A program made the position numbers and the translations under genes. Shown piece by piece: positions 1-10,325 of a stretch of DNA of 64,000 nt (position 1 is its first letter; every line of letters starts with the position of its first letter). This DNA is from Cyanodermella asteris (taxonomy: Eukaryota; Ascomycota; Lecanoromycetes; Ostropales; Stictidaceae), in the NCBI GenBank assembly GCA_900618795.1, contig UYJD01000003.1, positions 2,191,803 through 2,255,802 of the forward strand, read 5' to 3'. Under the pieces are notes generated by a model that was given only the letters and a program-made list of their open reading frames with translations, ran no database searches and was not told where the DNA came from.

Positions 1-803
1 GGTACTTGCCCGTCGTAAGAGCTTACAGTGGGCCCCTAAGATCGGAAGTCCTCTTCGACGAGAGTAGTGACTCGGAGCAGTGAGTCGATTGAGTGGGGCC
101 ATTTTGTATCTAGCGCTATGACTAAACGATTATTACCGGCGTATGTTGACAGCGTTAGATGGATCTTCGGCGTGCTTGAGAATGAAAGGAGTAAATACAG
201 GCTTCGATCAAGGAATACGGCGACGACTGTACAAGCAAACGATCCAATTGAGAGGCGTATCTGATCGTTTAATGGTTCATCTTAGTCCGTGCATGTAGCA
301 GTTACGAGGTCAAAGCTCATCCTGAAAGAGCACACATGTGATGATCCCATTCCGCCCCACCAAGCCGAGACGACAAGGCTGCATCGACAAGGCGGAGCAA
401 AGTTGAGTTCAGCAGCGCCGAACATTGATCGACAGCGGAGAAAGCGATATGTGTAAGAACGCTAGATCGATCTGGTAAAGTCAGGCAATGCCGACAGACA
501 GTCGCCCGCCTCACAATCTGCCTGAGACGGACCAGCAAACAAGAAAACCAGGAGCGTGCGCAACTTGACGGCTCTGTCGTCTACTCTCCAAGAGTCACGC
601 ATTGCATATTTCGAAAGATCTTGTAGCCCGTCTTCTCAGGTCGCTGAGAAAGCGAGGACGATAGCATTGTTTCAAGATTGTCAAAGTGGGTCCTGAACTG
701 CTGGTCCATGCATGGATTCTGAGCCATGAAGTCGTTTGCGACCCGACTCAGCGCCAACCTTGGCAAAGGTGAGCTACGATAAGCAGATCGAAACCTCTAA
801 AAT
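1..803. other. Left flank, no supported gene
   Basis: Only short unrelated open frames under about 75 codons are present, on both strands, with no recognisable domain. The right part must contain the RIC8 promoter and 5' leader. I see no repeat, tRNA or transposon remnant. Confidence 0.5.
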
Positions 804-2447
804 ATGGAGTCGAGCACTGACAGTCCTGTAGCGGAGAAGCCCAGGCCATTGGCATGGCTCATTAGCGAGCTCGACCAAGACGTCGGGCACGAACATCTGT
901 CGCACTCCGAGCGGGACAACTATCTTGAACAACTCAAGACATACACTCGATCCGCCGAGGATGCAGCGCCACTGTGCACTGAGCAGGTACTGAATCGCAC
1001 AGCATATCACGGTGCATTGCTTAACGTCTTGTAGGGAGTTCTGCTTCTCTGCCGACATGGCTTCGACCACGGCACCGCAAAGACGTCGCGAACAGCACTC
1101 AAGAGCCTCGCCAACGTGATGCTCCTCGCACCCAAAACGAGACAACAGTTTGTTGATTTAGACTACACTGGACGAGCGGCAGAACTTCTCAAGCACGATA
1201 ACCGAGAGGACGAGTTTCTGGCCTCCCGCGTCCTCTTCCTCTTGACGTACGGAACGAGTTTCGACTTCAACATCCTCTTCACCCAGCACCAGCTCATCGA
1301 AAGCATCAACTCGAACATCGCCCAACACGCAAAGTGGATGCGATCCGGTAGTCGTAAGCGCGTCCCCTCAGTCGGCGACGCCGCCAACACGGGCCCTCAA
1401 CTAGTCGACCAAAAAGCAGTCGAAGCACAAGAGCAAAGCGTCTTCCTCGCCCTCTCCGAGACGCTCAAATTCCTTTTCAATCTCGCGCATTTCTACGTCG
1501 ATGCAAAGCCTGCATTCTCCAGATCCCTCCTTCCGATCCTCAAACTCCTCCAACGCATCAAACTAACGTCTCCCCCACTCCAACCCCCGCTCATCTACGT
1601 GATCAACGCCCTCCTCGAGTTGGACCTCGACCAGAAAGCCCTCTTCCCGGCCTTCGACAGCAAATGCAACGTCGACCGCCTGATCCTCATCCTCGACCTG
1701 GCGCTCCGGCAGCAATCCGATGATACGCTGGAAAAGACCGCCCAGCCGCTCTTGACGCTCATCCGCCGCATCTTCGATGTCGCGCCGAAAGGCATCAAGG
1801 CACATCTCAAAGACGTCCTCCTGCCCACGAACAAGGACCGTGAGAAACCTCTCAGCCAGAGCGATAGCATGTCCAGCCGGCTCCTGAAACTATCCGCCAA
1901 CGCCGCGGCGCCGAACATGAGCAAGAGCGTACAAGAAATGTTCTTCGAGATCAGCGACAAGGACGTGAACAAGTTTGTGCGAAATATCGGCTATGGCTTC
2001 GCATCCGGGTTCTTGATGAGCCATAACCTGGAGGTGCCGAGCAATGCTTTCGATGCCTGGAGTCAGCGCGGCCCGAGTATAGACCGCAATCGAGTTGAAG
2101 AGCTCGGCTCGGATGACGAAGACGGTGACGGTGACGAAGCGGGTGGAAGAGATGTCGCTGGGGGCTCGGGTGATACAGCTGAACGTGGATCCGGACTCGA
2201 GATTCCTGTTAATCCGATTACGGGACAGAGACGGGACATGGAGAAACCTGAGGAGGAGGACCCGAGGACGGAGGAGGAGAAGATCCGAGAGGCAGAGAGA
2301 TTGTTTGTGCTTTTTGAGAGGTAATGTTCAAGTTGCTCAAAGTGCAGGGGTGTATGTGAACTGACCTTTGATAGGCTTCGTGCTACGGGTGTTGTGGATG
2401 TGGAGAATCCGGTTGCGAAAGCTGCTCGGGAAGGAAAGTTGCAATGA
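804..2447 (+). CDS. ric8: Synembryn-like Ric8, G-alpha chaperone and exchange factor
   Basis: Three exons give 513 aa: 804-986, 1035-2320 and 2375-2447. The introns are 48 and 54 nt with GT...AG ends and keep frame. Exon 2 opens with a GVLLLCRHGFDHGTAKTS segment, followed by armadillo-like helical sequence typical of synembryn, e.g. NIGYGFASGFLMSHN near residue 380. The acidic tail contains the NPITGQ motif characteristic of Ric8 C-termini. The family folds G-alpha subunits and promotes nucleotide exchange on them in the cytosol and at the membrane; in filamentous fungi it supports growth and infection signalling (established). The start is the first ATG in frame with exon 1. Length is close to other fungal Ric8 proteins. 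The gene converges with the Hsp20 gene. Confidence 0.85.
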
Positions 2448-2868
2448 AGGCATTCACGAGATCGACAAAATTCCAGCTTCACGAAACGACGCATCGAGGC
2501 GCAGAAAAGATGGGAATTACAAGGCCTATGAATGACCGAGAGACTCAAAAACGATGCAACGAACTCTTGATTGATGTTCTGAATGCTGCTCAGCATAGTA
2601 CTTGGGATCCCATCCATCACAGAACAACGAGCACAGTGCAAGTCACATTACAATTCCATAGCACGCTTGATGCCCGCACAACACCACAAGCTAATCTACG
2701 ATTAGAGGACGTAAAGTTATTTGATATCAGATTGATTTGCTATGCTAATCCCAGAATCCAGTACTCCATGCTCATGCAACTCATCAGACTCATGATATAG
2801 TACACGTTTTGTTAGAAACCACTGCCATTATTAGTCCTCACTCAGCAATCTCTCTTGTCATTGCGCAT
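2448..2868. other. Convergent 3' intergenic region
   Basis: This 421-nt stretch between the stops of ric8 (+) and the Hsp20 gene (-) should hold both 3' UTRs and poly(A) signals. It is AT-richer than its flanks. The open frame at 2444-2800 has no recognisable domain and is not called. Confidence 0.5.
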
Positions 2869-3570
2869 TTACTGCACAGTGATCTTCCTCGGCTGCTTCG
2901 GTTGCTGCTTCGGAACAACAATGCTCAGAATTCCATTCTTCAAACTAGCCGTAACCGCATCCTGGTCGACTTGGCCTGGGAAGTTGAACGATCGGTGGAA
3001 TTCGCCGACACTGCGTTCGTTGACCCAGTAATGCGATTCGTTCTCGGCAGGCTTCTTAGCGACCTGCCTTTCAGACTGATGAGTCTGCACCGGTTCGGCG
3101 ACCGTGGTCGCGGGCGTCGGTGCGCCGGCAGTCGAAGCTTCGGTTTCATCGCGCTCCTCTTCGATCGAAGGGCGCTGATAGTTGCTCGCCGTGTCTGACT
3201 GAGGCGTTTCGGTGCCTGAGGCGTTCTCGATGGCCTTGGTCTCTGCGCCTTCGATGGCTGCTGCGGCGGCGGCTGGCGGTGTACCGGACGAGGACTCCTT
3301 CACGGTACGACCGCGGACCACGAGTGTGGTCGGGTCGACGAACTCGATGTTGATGTCCTTCTGATCGATGCCTGGGAGCTCGCCTTGAAGGTGGAAGGCA
3401 TCCTTTTCTTCGCGGACGTCGAAGCGCGGTTGGAAGGCGCGCACGGCGGTGCGACTCGCGTTCTCGAGCTCATTGAAGAGGCCGAAGAAGGGCGCAAAGT
3501 CTTGTTGGAAAGACGCCAGGGGGTGGGCAGAGCGGCGCGAGACGCGATTGAAGGGGGCGTAGAAGGCCAT
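2869..3570 (-). CDS. Small heat-shock protein, Hsp20/alpha-crystallin family (Hsp30-like)
   Basis: The 233-aa product starts at MAFYAPFNR (3570); an in-frame extension to 3801 exists but has no family similarity and overlaps the TATA box. The alpha-crystallin domain opens with FDVREEKDAFHLQGELPG and closes with GEFHRSFNFPG...LKNGILSIVVPK. The two halves are separated by about 110 residues rich in Ala, Glu, Thr and Ser, an insertion also known in fungal Hsp30 proteins. The family forms oligomeric, ATP-independent holdases that bind unfolding proteins in the cytosol. A TATATA box and a heat-shock-element-like array lie upstream, which suggests stress induction. There is no intron. Confidence 0.85.
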   Translation of the reverse strand: MAFYAPFNRVSRRSAHPLASFQQDFAPFFGLFNELENASRTAVRAFQPRFDVREEKDAFHLQGELPGIDQKDINIEFVDPTTLVVRGRTVKESSSGTPPAAAAAAIEGAETKAIENASGTETPQSDTASNYQRPSIEEERDETEASTAGAPTPATTVAEPVQTHQSERQVAKKPAENESHYWVNERSVGEFHRSFNFPGQVDQDAVTASLKNGILSIVVPKQQPKQPRKITVQ

Positions 3571-3755
3571 GTTGCGTGTGTTTGTGGGGACTCTCTTGAT
3601 GACTCGAAGAGGAATTTGGGTGTTGAAGCGGCAAGATTGCATAAAGATGCTTGCAAGAAGTGTTGGTGGTTTTGGTGTGATGTGGAAAGGGGAGTGATTG
3701 TTCGTGTGTTTCTGATGATCTGATGAAAAGACAGAGGAGAGGTTGGGAGGAGGAA

Positions 3756-3761
3756 TATATA
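3756..3761 (-). promoter_or_regulatory. TATA box of the Hsp20 gene
   Basis: TATATA on the minus strand, about 186 nt before the chosen Hsp20 ATG, with a heat-shock-like element just beyond it. TATA plus HSE is the usual layout of inducible heat-shock promoters. Confidence 0.45.
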
Positions 3762-3781
3762 CACCTACCGTGCGATAGCTA

Positions 3782-3799
3782 GAGAATTCTGGCATGTTC
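3782..3799 (-). promoter_or_regulatory. Candidate heat-shock element
   Basis: The minus strand reads GAAcaTGCcaGAAttCTC. Against the GAAnnTTCnnGAAnnTTC consensus, both GAA units are exact and correctly spaced, and the two TTC units carry one mismatch each. It lies about 20 nt upstream of the TATA box. Hsf1 binding is inference. Confidence 0.45.
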
Positions 3800-3829
3800 A
3801 TGATACAGCTTGGTCAGTCGTAGGCAGTC

Positions 3830-4659
3830 GAGCTTACGAAGGTTGCGATGCTGCTCAACACAACTCGTGATGAGGTGAAGCGACGGGAAGATTGTGGTAC
3901 TTTCGGTGTTCTTCCATGATCACGTGACCGGTCTCGAACCATCAGAATCGTGACAAAGCCGCGTGTTCGGAGCTCGAACATCAGCAATGCAATCGGTCGC
4001 GTGCTCAAATTTGTTATGATAAGAAAGAAAGTGCTTGGGTGGTTTCATATGGTGACAATACTATCTTGAGAGCTCATGCAATCACAAGATACTGCAGAAC
4101 AACCGAAAGGTAAATGGTGACTTGAAAACAATTCGAACATTTCGCAATCTATTCACTGCAAACCCGTCGTCGAGTGTATCTGTGCGAAGAAGTCAAGGTA
4201 GCTGAGCCAATACATTCTCGTTCAAATCGAGACAGAGCTCGAGAGCATATACAGGTCTGCTATTGCCGGAGAAAATCGACTTGCGGTATTGAAACAAGGA
4301 TTCGGACGCCTTGTGGCTATGTATTTTTCCAGGATTGGCTGCCGAAAGTTGGCTGTAGAATAGTGTTCGATACCCGCAAGAAACATCGTAGTCAGGTTCC
4401 ATACTGCATGATGAGTTTGTCCATTGGGACGAGGCACGTAATGCGCAAAAGCACAGTGACAAGGAACATCACTGATCTGCTCAGCAATTGCTTGCCGCGC
4501 GCCGGCCCATGCTTCGGGGCCGCAGTTTCTCCGCCCCGCCGCGCACTTTCGCAAGTCTTGGCACCCACAAAGCGGAGACACTTGGTAGGGCATCTCTGCA
4601 AAGACTTGATCTCAGCCCGAACTTTGTCTCCTAGCGATACAAGTCAACCACCATCAGCC
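3830..4659. other. Upstream region of the Hsp20 and eL36 genes
   Basis: This divergent interval holds an E-box CACGTG near 3920 and a GC-rich patch around 4495-4550 just before the eL36 leader. No gene is supported. The open frames between 4174 and 4731 only overlap the eL36 leader and first exon in another frame. Confidence 0.4.
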
Positions 4660-5155
4660 ATGGCCGTCGTCGAGAAGAACGGCCTCATCAGAGTGCGTCT
4701 GCTTGAGAACACTAGATGTCTATTATTGTGACTAACAACCTTGAAGGGTATCGGCAAGGGCCACAAGACCACTGCCCGCGACAACAAGCCTCGCATTTCC
4801 CGCACCAAGGGCCACCTTTCCAAGCGCACGGCTTTCGTTCGCGAAGTCGTCCGTGAGATTGCTGGGTACGTCTGACTCTCCAGCTGCCGGAACAAGACTG
4901 GTGCTGCGAAAGAGATGGATTGATGACTTTGAGACGACGAAAAAAGCTTCAGTCACGCATTGAAAATTTGTACTAACGCCTCGTCCTTACAGCCATGCTC
5001 CCTACGAGCGCCGCGTGATCGAACTCCTCCGCAACTCCCGTGACAAGCGCGCCAGAAAGCTCGCCAAGAAGAGGCTCGGTACCTTTGGCCGTGCGAAGAG
5101 AAAGGTCGAGGAGCTCACCCGCGTCATCGCCGAGTCGAGAAGGGCTGGACACTAA
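4660..5155 (+). CDS. rpl36: Ribosomal protein eL36 (60S)
   Basis: Three exons give 104 aa: 4660-4692, 4747-4865 and 4993-5155. Introns are 54 and 127 nt, and both joins keep frame. Exon 1 encodes only [11 protein letters not shown]; exon 2 begins GIGKGHKTT; the C-terminus is Lys/Arg-rich and ends SRRAGH. These are hallmarks of eL36, a small basic protein on the 60S subunit. Length matches the family (about 100 aa). The ATG lies in a favourable CAGCCATGG context. Introns near the 5' end are typical of fungal ribosomal protein genes. No open frame covers the whole gene because the exons are short. Confidence 0.95.
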
Positions 5156-5456
5156 ACGATGGGAAAAGAAAGCGGGATGTGTTGCTTTGCATGACTACGG
5201 ACTGGGAGTTCTTGAGCTTTCTCTGTGTGGGCCTTCTACTTGCGAATAGGTCGATTTGTGTACCAGATTTACGGACAATTCGGCGCAGCAAATGGGACCG
5301 GAATCGGTTCAAAATGAAGACATGAATATTCAAAGATTCCACCTGGCTTCGCATGCGGATATGGGATATTGCCAGTGATGTGATATCTGCTTGAACGCTC
5401 AGAAAAGAATGGACAGCCAAAGTCTATACCAGACGACTAAACTCGGGTCTGGTCAA
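5156..5456. other. Convergent 3' intergenic region
   Basis: About 300 nt between the eL36 and UBX-protein stops. It should hold the two 3' UTRs; nothing else is seen. Confidence 0.5.
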
Positions 5457-6996
5457 CTATCTCCTCCCACCCGGCAATGACTTCTTAAGCCACCCTGGCA
5501 CTCCCTTCTTCTCAGGCTTGTCGGGCTTCGGCGTGGTGTTCTCCTTAGGTGTTGAGGCTGTTGTGTCGACCTCCGGAATAGGAACCTCGATCTCTTTTGC
5601 GTTTGCCGCGACCTGCTCTTTCAAGGCAGGCTCTTTTCGAGCATTCGATCCCGCCCCATCCTTCCATGTCAAAGACACTGTCGCATTGCCTGTCAAGCCC
5701 ACTTCCTGAATGAGCTTCTTACTGCTCTCAGGAACATCAGTCATGCCTTTCTTGCCGAGGTACCGTAACGAGAACGGAGCATCTCCGTGCCTCAGTAGGC
5801 CTCTGACATGGCTGTACAGATCCTCGCCCGTGTCTTGCTGGTTGAATTCTGCCACTGTCTGGGTGTTGTCCGGGAATCGTGTTCTGATCTTCACCGAGCG
5901 TACCGTGGCCACCTTCTCTATAGCCTCTCGTTTCTTTGCTTCAATCTCAGCATCTGATGGCAGTGTTTTGTTCCGTCCAGCGGATTTGTACTGCGAACTC
6001 TGCAACTGAGCATGCTCTACTGTGAAGTCGAAATCAGCCTCATTGTGCGCGATGGTTGCTGCTTTCGGCACTGAATGTGTTGGGGCAGAGAAAACGATTG
6101 TCGGACGATCGGTGATTCCTTGTATCGGGGCGGGCTCTGGGATTGTCTGTGCTTGTGACGTGCTCAGAGAGTCGGAAGCACCATCTGTTATGATAGCATC
6201 GCCTGATGACTCGGAACCGACAGGGATGTTAGGCGGAGCTTCGTCGAGAAATGTCGGTTCGGATTTCGTCTCCTCTAACCTGCTTGCCTCTAGCTCTCGC
6301 TCCCCGCCCTCAGCTTCATGGAAGTACTGTCCGATTTGTTCCTGCGCCTCCTCGAAGGGTTGTTCTGACGGCTTGAAAGCGAGTTTGATCAGAACGTTGC
6401 CAGTATTCAACCCGAGTGTGGACAAAGTCTTCTGCAGGTCGACGAAAGTAGAGAGTTCCTGATTTTGGATTACCAAGACAGGCTGCTCGTAGTATAAGCG
6501 TCCCGATCCTGTTCCACCGCCAGTCGTAAGAGGCACAGCTCTTGCGGTCAAATTTCTCTTTGCATTTGTGCCAGCGACGCCGTCCTCAAACTTGCGCAAG
6601 ATTTGCCATAACGTTGTCGTGCTCGGGAATCTGTCGATGAGTCTCCCGTTGGGCAGGCCAGCGGCTTCCGCCTCGGGGAGCTGGAGAGCAACTGATACAG
6701 CACCGGCTGATCGTGAGAGAAGGGTGAGCTCAAGTCTTGCGCCAGCGGCAAGTCCAGCATGTCGGAATGGTGTCGAGAGATCTAGTGTCTTGTTGTTGTG
6801 TCTGTATTTGTCAGTACTGTCTGACAAGAAAGCACGCCAGAAAATGGCAGCAAACCTACTTCAGCCCGTATCTATCAGGACTCAGCTTGAACTTCTCACA
6901 TGCTTCCGCTCGAATTTCATGCAAAGGTTTGGAAGGTGTGACCTTGATCACTGTTCGGCGAGCTGCTGTCTCAAATACAGTGACAGTAGAGGCCAT
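5457..6996 (-). CDS. TUG/ASPL-type UBX domain protein (p97/Cdc48 cofactor)
   Basis: Two exons, 6860-6996 and 5457-6801 on the minus strand, with a 58-nt intron, give 493 aa. Exon 1 encodes MASTVTVFETAARRTVIKV, the start of the TUG ubiquitin-like domain. The join restores YGLK-HNNKTLDLSTPFRHAG. A second ubiquitin-like segment follows (residues about 75-165). The UBX fold near residues 340-435 contains IRTRFPDNTQTV and LGLTG-like strand segments. The C-terminus is Lys/Pro-rich. ASPSCR1/Ubx4 proteins bind Cdc48/p97 and adjust its hexamer state and ER-associated degradation (established). The gene diverges from proteasome gene PUP3 across 433 nt. The assignment is firm for UBX and good for the TUG subgroup. 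Confidence 0.85.
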
Positions 6997-7429
6997 TATG
7001 TGCGGCTCTGGTAGGTGGCTATAGTACCGCGGCGGGGCGGTTGAAGCACAGAGTTCGGTTATACCAGGCTGGGTTCACTGTTTGCCTGAGTTTGCTGAAC
7101 TATCCGCTGTCATTAGAAGGAAGAGAATCTATGCTACAAGTCAAACAAGATGCTTCGTAAGCCGGCCGTTTCGTGTGTGGTAGAATGTTCTTCTGCCGGA
7201 CGGGCTGAGTGTTCAGTTTCACTCCGCGCTGCATCATCGGCGAGCGCGACCCGCCGCGCCAAGCAGTCCGAGCTCCCTTCAGCGGAAGCTCAGTCGTATG
7301 CCTCTCGCTGCCTGTACACCACCATCTCGAAAACTTCCAAGCTTAATCTACAGGTCGCCTACTCTCGTCCTACGACCTCGATCCCCGGACTAATTGTAAC
7401 CTCCACCAGGATCCCTCCCACCCGCAAGA
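6997..7429. promoter_or_regulatory. Shared divergent promoter region, UBX gene and PUP3
   Basis: The 433 nt between the two start codons must drive both genes. It has GC-rich and CT-rich tracts close to PUP3. I looked for the yeast Rpn4 site GGTGGCAAA and did not find it on either strand. An open frame at 7150-7440 overlaps the PUP3 ATG in another frame and has no domain. Confidence 0.4.
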
Positions 7430-8197
7430 ATGGTAAGTGACGGCTCTCTAAGCATCCGCGACAGCTCAAGCTAACCACCCACAGTCGAACCCCTTCTCAA
7501 TAAGTATGCAGCACGCGGAAACAGACGTAGCTCCAACTAATCAGTCCAATAGACGGTGGTGCCTGTGTTGCCATGGTAGGCAAGGATTGCGTCGCCATCG
7601 CCTGCGATCTCCGCCTCGGTCTGCAAGCCCTGACCGTCTCAAACAACTTCCCCAAGATCTTCAACTACGGCGACGTCTACCTCGGCCTGACCGGACTTGC
7701 GACGGACGTCTCCACAGTCTCAGATCTATTCCGCTACAAGGTTAACATGTACCGACTCCGCGAAGAGCGCAACATCTCCCCTCAGACATTCGCCAACCTC
7801 GTTTCGACGAGTTTGTACGAGAAGCGATTTGGGCCATACTTTGTCAGTCCGGTCGTGGCGGGCATCAACAGGACGACGGGCAAGCCTTTCATCTGCGGCT
7901 TTGACAGCATCGGGTGCATTGATTTTGCAAAGGACTTTATCGTGAGCGGAACTGCTAGCGACCAGTTGTTTGGTACTTGCGAAGGACTGTGGGAGCCGGA
8001 TCTGGTAAGCCAGTCCCAAATATGGTGTGAGAGCTCCACTAAACGTATTGCAGGGGCCGGAGGACTTGTTCGAGACGATATCACAGGCGTTGCTCAACGC
8101 TGTCGACAGAGATGCCATGTCAGGCTGGGGAGCGCACGTCTACATTATTGAGAAAGACAAGGTCACGAAGAGATTGTTGAAGGGCAGACAAGATTAG
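7430..8197 (+). CDS. pup3: 20S proteasome subunit beta3 (Pup3)
   Basis: Four exons give 205 aa, the same length as yeast Pup3: 7430-7432, 7485-7503, 7553-8004 and 8054-8197. Introns are 52, 49 and 49 nt. The first coding exon is just ATG and the second is a 19-nt microexon encoding SNPFSI plus one base. Together they give MSNPFSINGG, then [18 protein letters not shown], the diagnostic beta3 N-terminus. The C-terminal exon encodes [23 protein letters not shown]. Beta3 is a non-catalytic ring subunit of the 20S core, and as expected there is no propeptide or catalytic Thr1. The open frame starting at 7573 misses the true N-terminus. Confidence 0.93.
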
Positions 8198-8955
8198 AGC
8201 AGCATTTTTCGACTCGATTCGGAAAGCGATATTATGATGTCACGAAACTTGTGCTCCGGCTCATGTGCCCAGCACGTCCTGGAACCTATGTCTGGAATCA
8301 GTTGTCCAGGAAGTTGGGCGCATCTGAATTCGATGCTACTATCTTGTTGGCCAGTACGGGGACTTAGCGACCGTACCTAAGTGCTTCGTAAGCAAGCTTT
8401 TGGAAGAATAGCTTGTGGTGCGCGTCAATAAGTCACAAATCTTGCACAGGGCTTTCTCCAAGCCTATTTGGCGATCAGCGTGAAGGACCAACCGCGTGGC
8501 AGATCCGGTTAGCGCCTTTAGGAAAAGCAAGATCTGGGAATATTGCCTCCAATTTTGGTCATAGTGCAAGCGGAACCACGTTGCATCATCTCATGGTGTT
8601 GATGGTCAGAAGTGGCATGTTCAGCTGCGTCGGCCGACTCATGAACATGCTTATGAAGCAAGAGGCTGAACTAATTTTCCGGTGCAACGATCCACTTTTC
8701 TGACAATAACCTTCATCACTCTTTTAGACTTTCTGACCTGATCCTTCAGATCACTAATATCGACAGCCTCAACGTCCTCCAGCAAGCTGGCAAGTCACTG
8801 CCTCACAGTGCTCCGAACAACTGCGCCGTAAAGGTCAAGTATATAACTTTCTCACCACCATCGCTCTCCTCTGTGCTCACACACAAATTCTCCCCGTCTT
8901 CCCTCTCTCTACGCTCCTGTACTCCAATCTGCACATTCTCTATACTCTACTGTAC
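8198..8955. other. Intergenic region, no gene seen
   Basis: 758 nt between PUP3 and the hydrolase. The right end (about 8850-8950) is rich in CT and CACA tracts, typical of a fungal core promoter. No frame with a domain is seen. Confidence 0.45.
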
Positions 8956-9741
8956 ATGTCCTCTCCAACTACCATGAAGCCCGCCCTCTTCATGATCCCG
9001 GGCTCTTTCAGCCCCACCACCTTCTACGTCCCCCTCCGCGAACGCACCTCCGCCCTCGGCTACGAATCCTACATTTTGCCCCTGCAGTCCGTCGGCGCCC
9101 GTCCCGCGCCCGCACCAACCATGTACGACGACGCAGCCTTCATCGCAGCCGAAGTCAAGAAGGTCGTCGATCAGGAGCGGGAGGTCGTCCTGCTCGCACA
9201 CTCGTACGGTGGCGTGCCAACGAGCCAGAGCACCAAGGGACTCACGGTCAGCGAGCGTGCAGAGGCCGGATTGAAGGGTGGGATCCGGAGGTTAGTGTAC
9301 ACGGCCGCTTTCGCCCCAGAACAAGGCCAGAGTCTAGTTGATGAAATGGGCGGGTTACCGCCGGCATTCCAGCGAATCGTCGACTCCAATGAGCCGTATT
9401 TCCCTCGAAGCCTATCGATCGCGTCCGCGAACGCGACTTTCTCGGATTTATCTCCAGAGGATGCGGCGAAGGAAGCGCAAATCTTTGAAGAGCAGAGTGT
9501 GACTGGGTTTACGAGCAAATTTACCTGGCCCGGGTACGGTAATGTGTCAACGACGTACATCCATACGCTTGACGATGGGCTGTTGCCGCCGAGCTTGCAG
9601 AATGCTACGATTGAGAGGTTGAGGGCGAAGGCGCCGGAGTTTGAGGTTAGGGGGATTAATTCGGGGCATTGTCCGATGGTTACGAGGTTGGATGAGTTTG
9701 TGGGGATCGTGAAGGGGATATTGGAGGCGGATGAGTGTTGA
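8956..9741 (+). CDS. Alpha/beta hydrolase, small EstC-like type
   Basis: A single exon of 261 aa. The fold begins ALFMIPGSFSPTTFYVPL (oxyanion-loop type HG-like region). The nucleophile elbow is HSYGG with Ser83, and the likely acid and His lie in HTLDDG (about 204) and SGHCPM (about 242). No signal peptide is present, so it is probably cytosolic. Members of this compact family occur next to polyketide or NRPS genes or act as general esterases; the substrate is unknown. It lies beside an NRPS-like reductase remnant and an O-methyltransferase, suggesting it once belonged to a metabolite cluster. The ATG at 8974 (MKPALF) is an alternative start. Confidence 0.75.
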   Translation: MSSPTTMKPALFMIPGSFSPTTFYVPLRERTSALGYESYILPLQSVGARPAPAPTMYDDAAFIAAEVKKVVDQEREVVLLAHSYGGVPTSQSTKGLTVSERAEAGLKGGIRRLVYTAAFAPEQGQSLVDEMGGLPPAFQRIVDSNEPYFPRSLSIASANATFSDLSPEDAAKEAQIFEEQSVTGFTSKFTWPGYGNVSTTYIHTLDDGLLPPSLQNATIERLRAKAPEFEVRGINSGHCPMVTRLDEFVGIVKGILEADEC

Positions 9742-9920
9742 ACAAATTACAGAGAAGGGAGTGGCGTGGAGTAGAAGCACCGTTTGTGGTATACGATTCA
9801 TCGACAATTCCTATCGTATCAAGTACTCTTCCCATCTTGATTTGAGAATGTCGGCAGAGAAAGACCGATGTGGGACTTGGGAAGGTTTGCATCATGAAAG
9901 TGCACGTTCTCGAGGCTAGA

Positions 9921-10325
9921 TTAAAAGCCCTTCACGGCGTGGGGCTTTTTTCTTTGTCTCGAAGCACTGTCCGTGCCACGGTTGAGGTAGTAAATGTCAG
10001 AAACGTCTGGGTTTCGAAGTAATGAGTTGAGAATGCAGCTGCCGAGTGAGTCGGACGAGCCGGTCAGTAAAATAATATGCTTGCTAGGCTTTCGCTCTGG
10101 CTGCCGTGCTTTGATGGGCAAAGATGCTGACAGCTCGGCGTATATCCTTTGCATTTCAACTTCATTTAGCACACCTTTGCTTTCAGAAGCGTTGTGGCAC
10201 TCTTCCTCCTTCAGTTCGTGGACCATGAAGATTTGAGTCCCGACTTCTGATTTGAAGCCACGATGCGTCGAAGAGATTAAAAATGCGTGATTTGCGTGGA
10301 GAGCGTGCCTGGTGGTTGGCCACAT
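9921..10325 (-). pseudogene. Fragment of an NRPS-like thioester-reductase
   Basis: The 134-codon frame contains a linker (residues about 45-80) followed by HIILLTGSSDSLGS...LLRNPDVSDIYYLNRGTDSASRQ. This matches the start of the Rossmann thioester-reductase domain (NAD_binding_4) at the C-terminus of NRPS-like enzymes and aminoadipate reductases. The glycine motif is degenerate: a Gly expected in GSTGSLG is Asp here. The frame stops 45 residues into a domain that normally spans over 250. No adenylation or carrier domain is found upstream on this strand within the intergenic space. I read it as a truncated relic. The boundaries given are those of the open frame, and its first residues may be non-homologous. 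Confidence 0.6.

Noticed and set aside
3931-3941. tRNA B-box-like GGTTCGAGACC on the minus strand
   Set aside because: The bases on either side do not form a T-arm stem, and no cloverleaf can be drawn.
4866-4992. Possible C/D snoRNA in the second eL36 intron (TGATGA present)
   Set aside because: No D box in the right order downstream of the C-like box.
7150-7440. 96-codon frame upstream of and overlapping the PUP3 start
   Set aside because: Different frame, no domain, and it lies in the divergent promoter; a true upstream ORF would need a long leader that is not supported.
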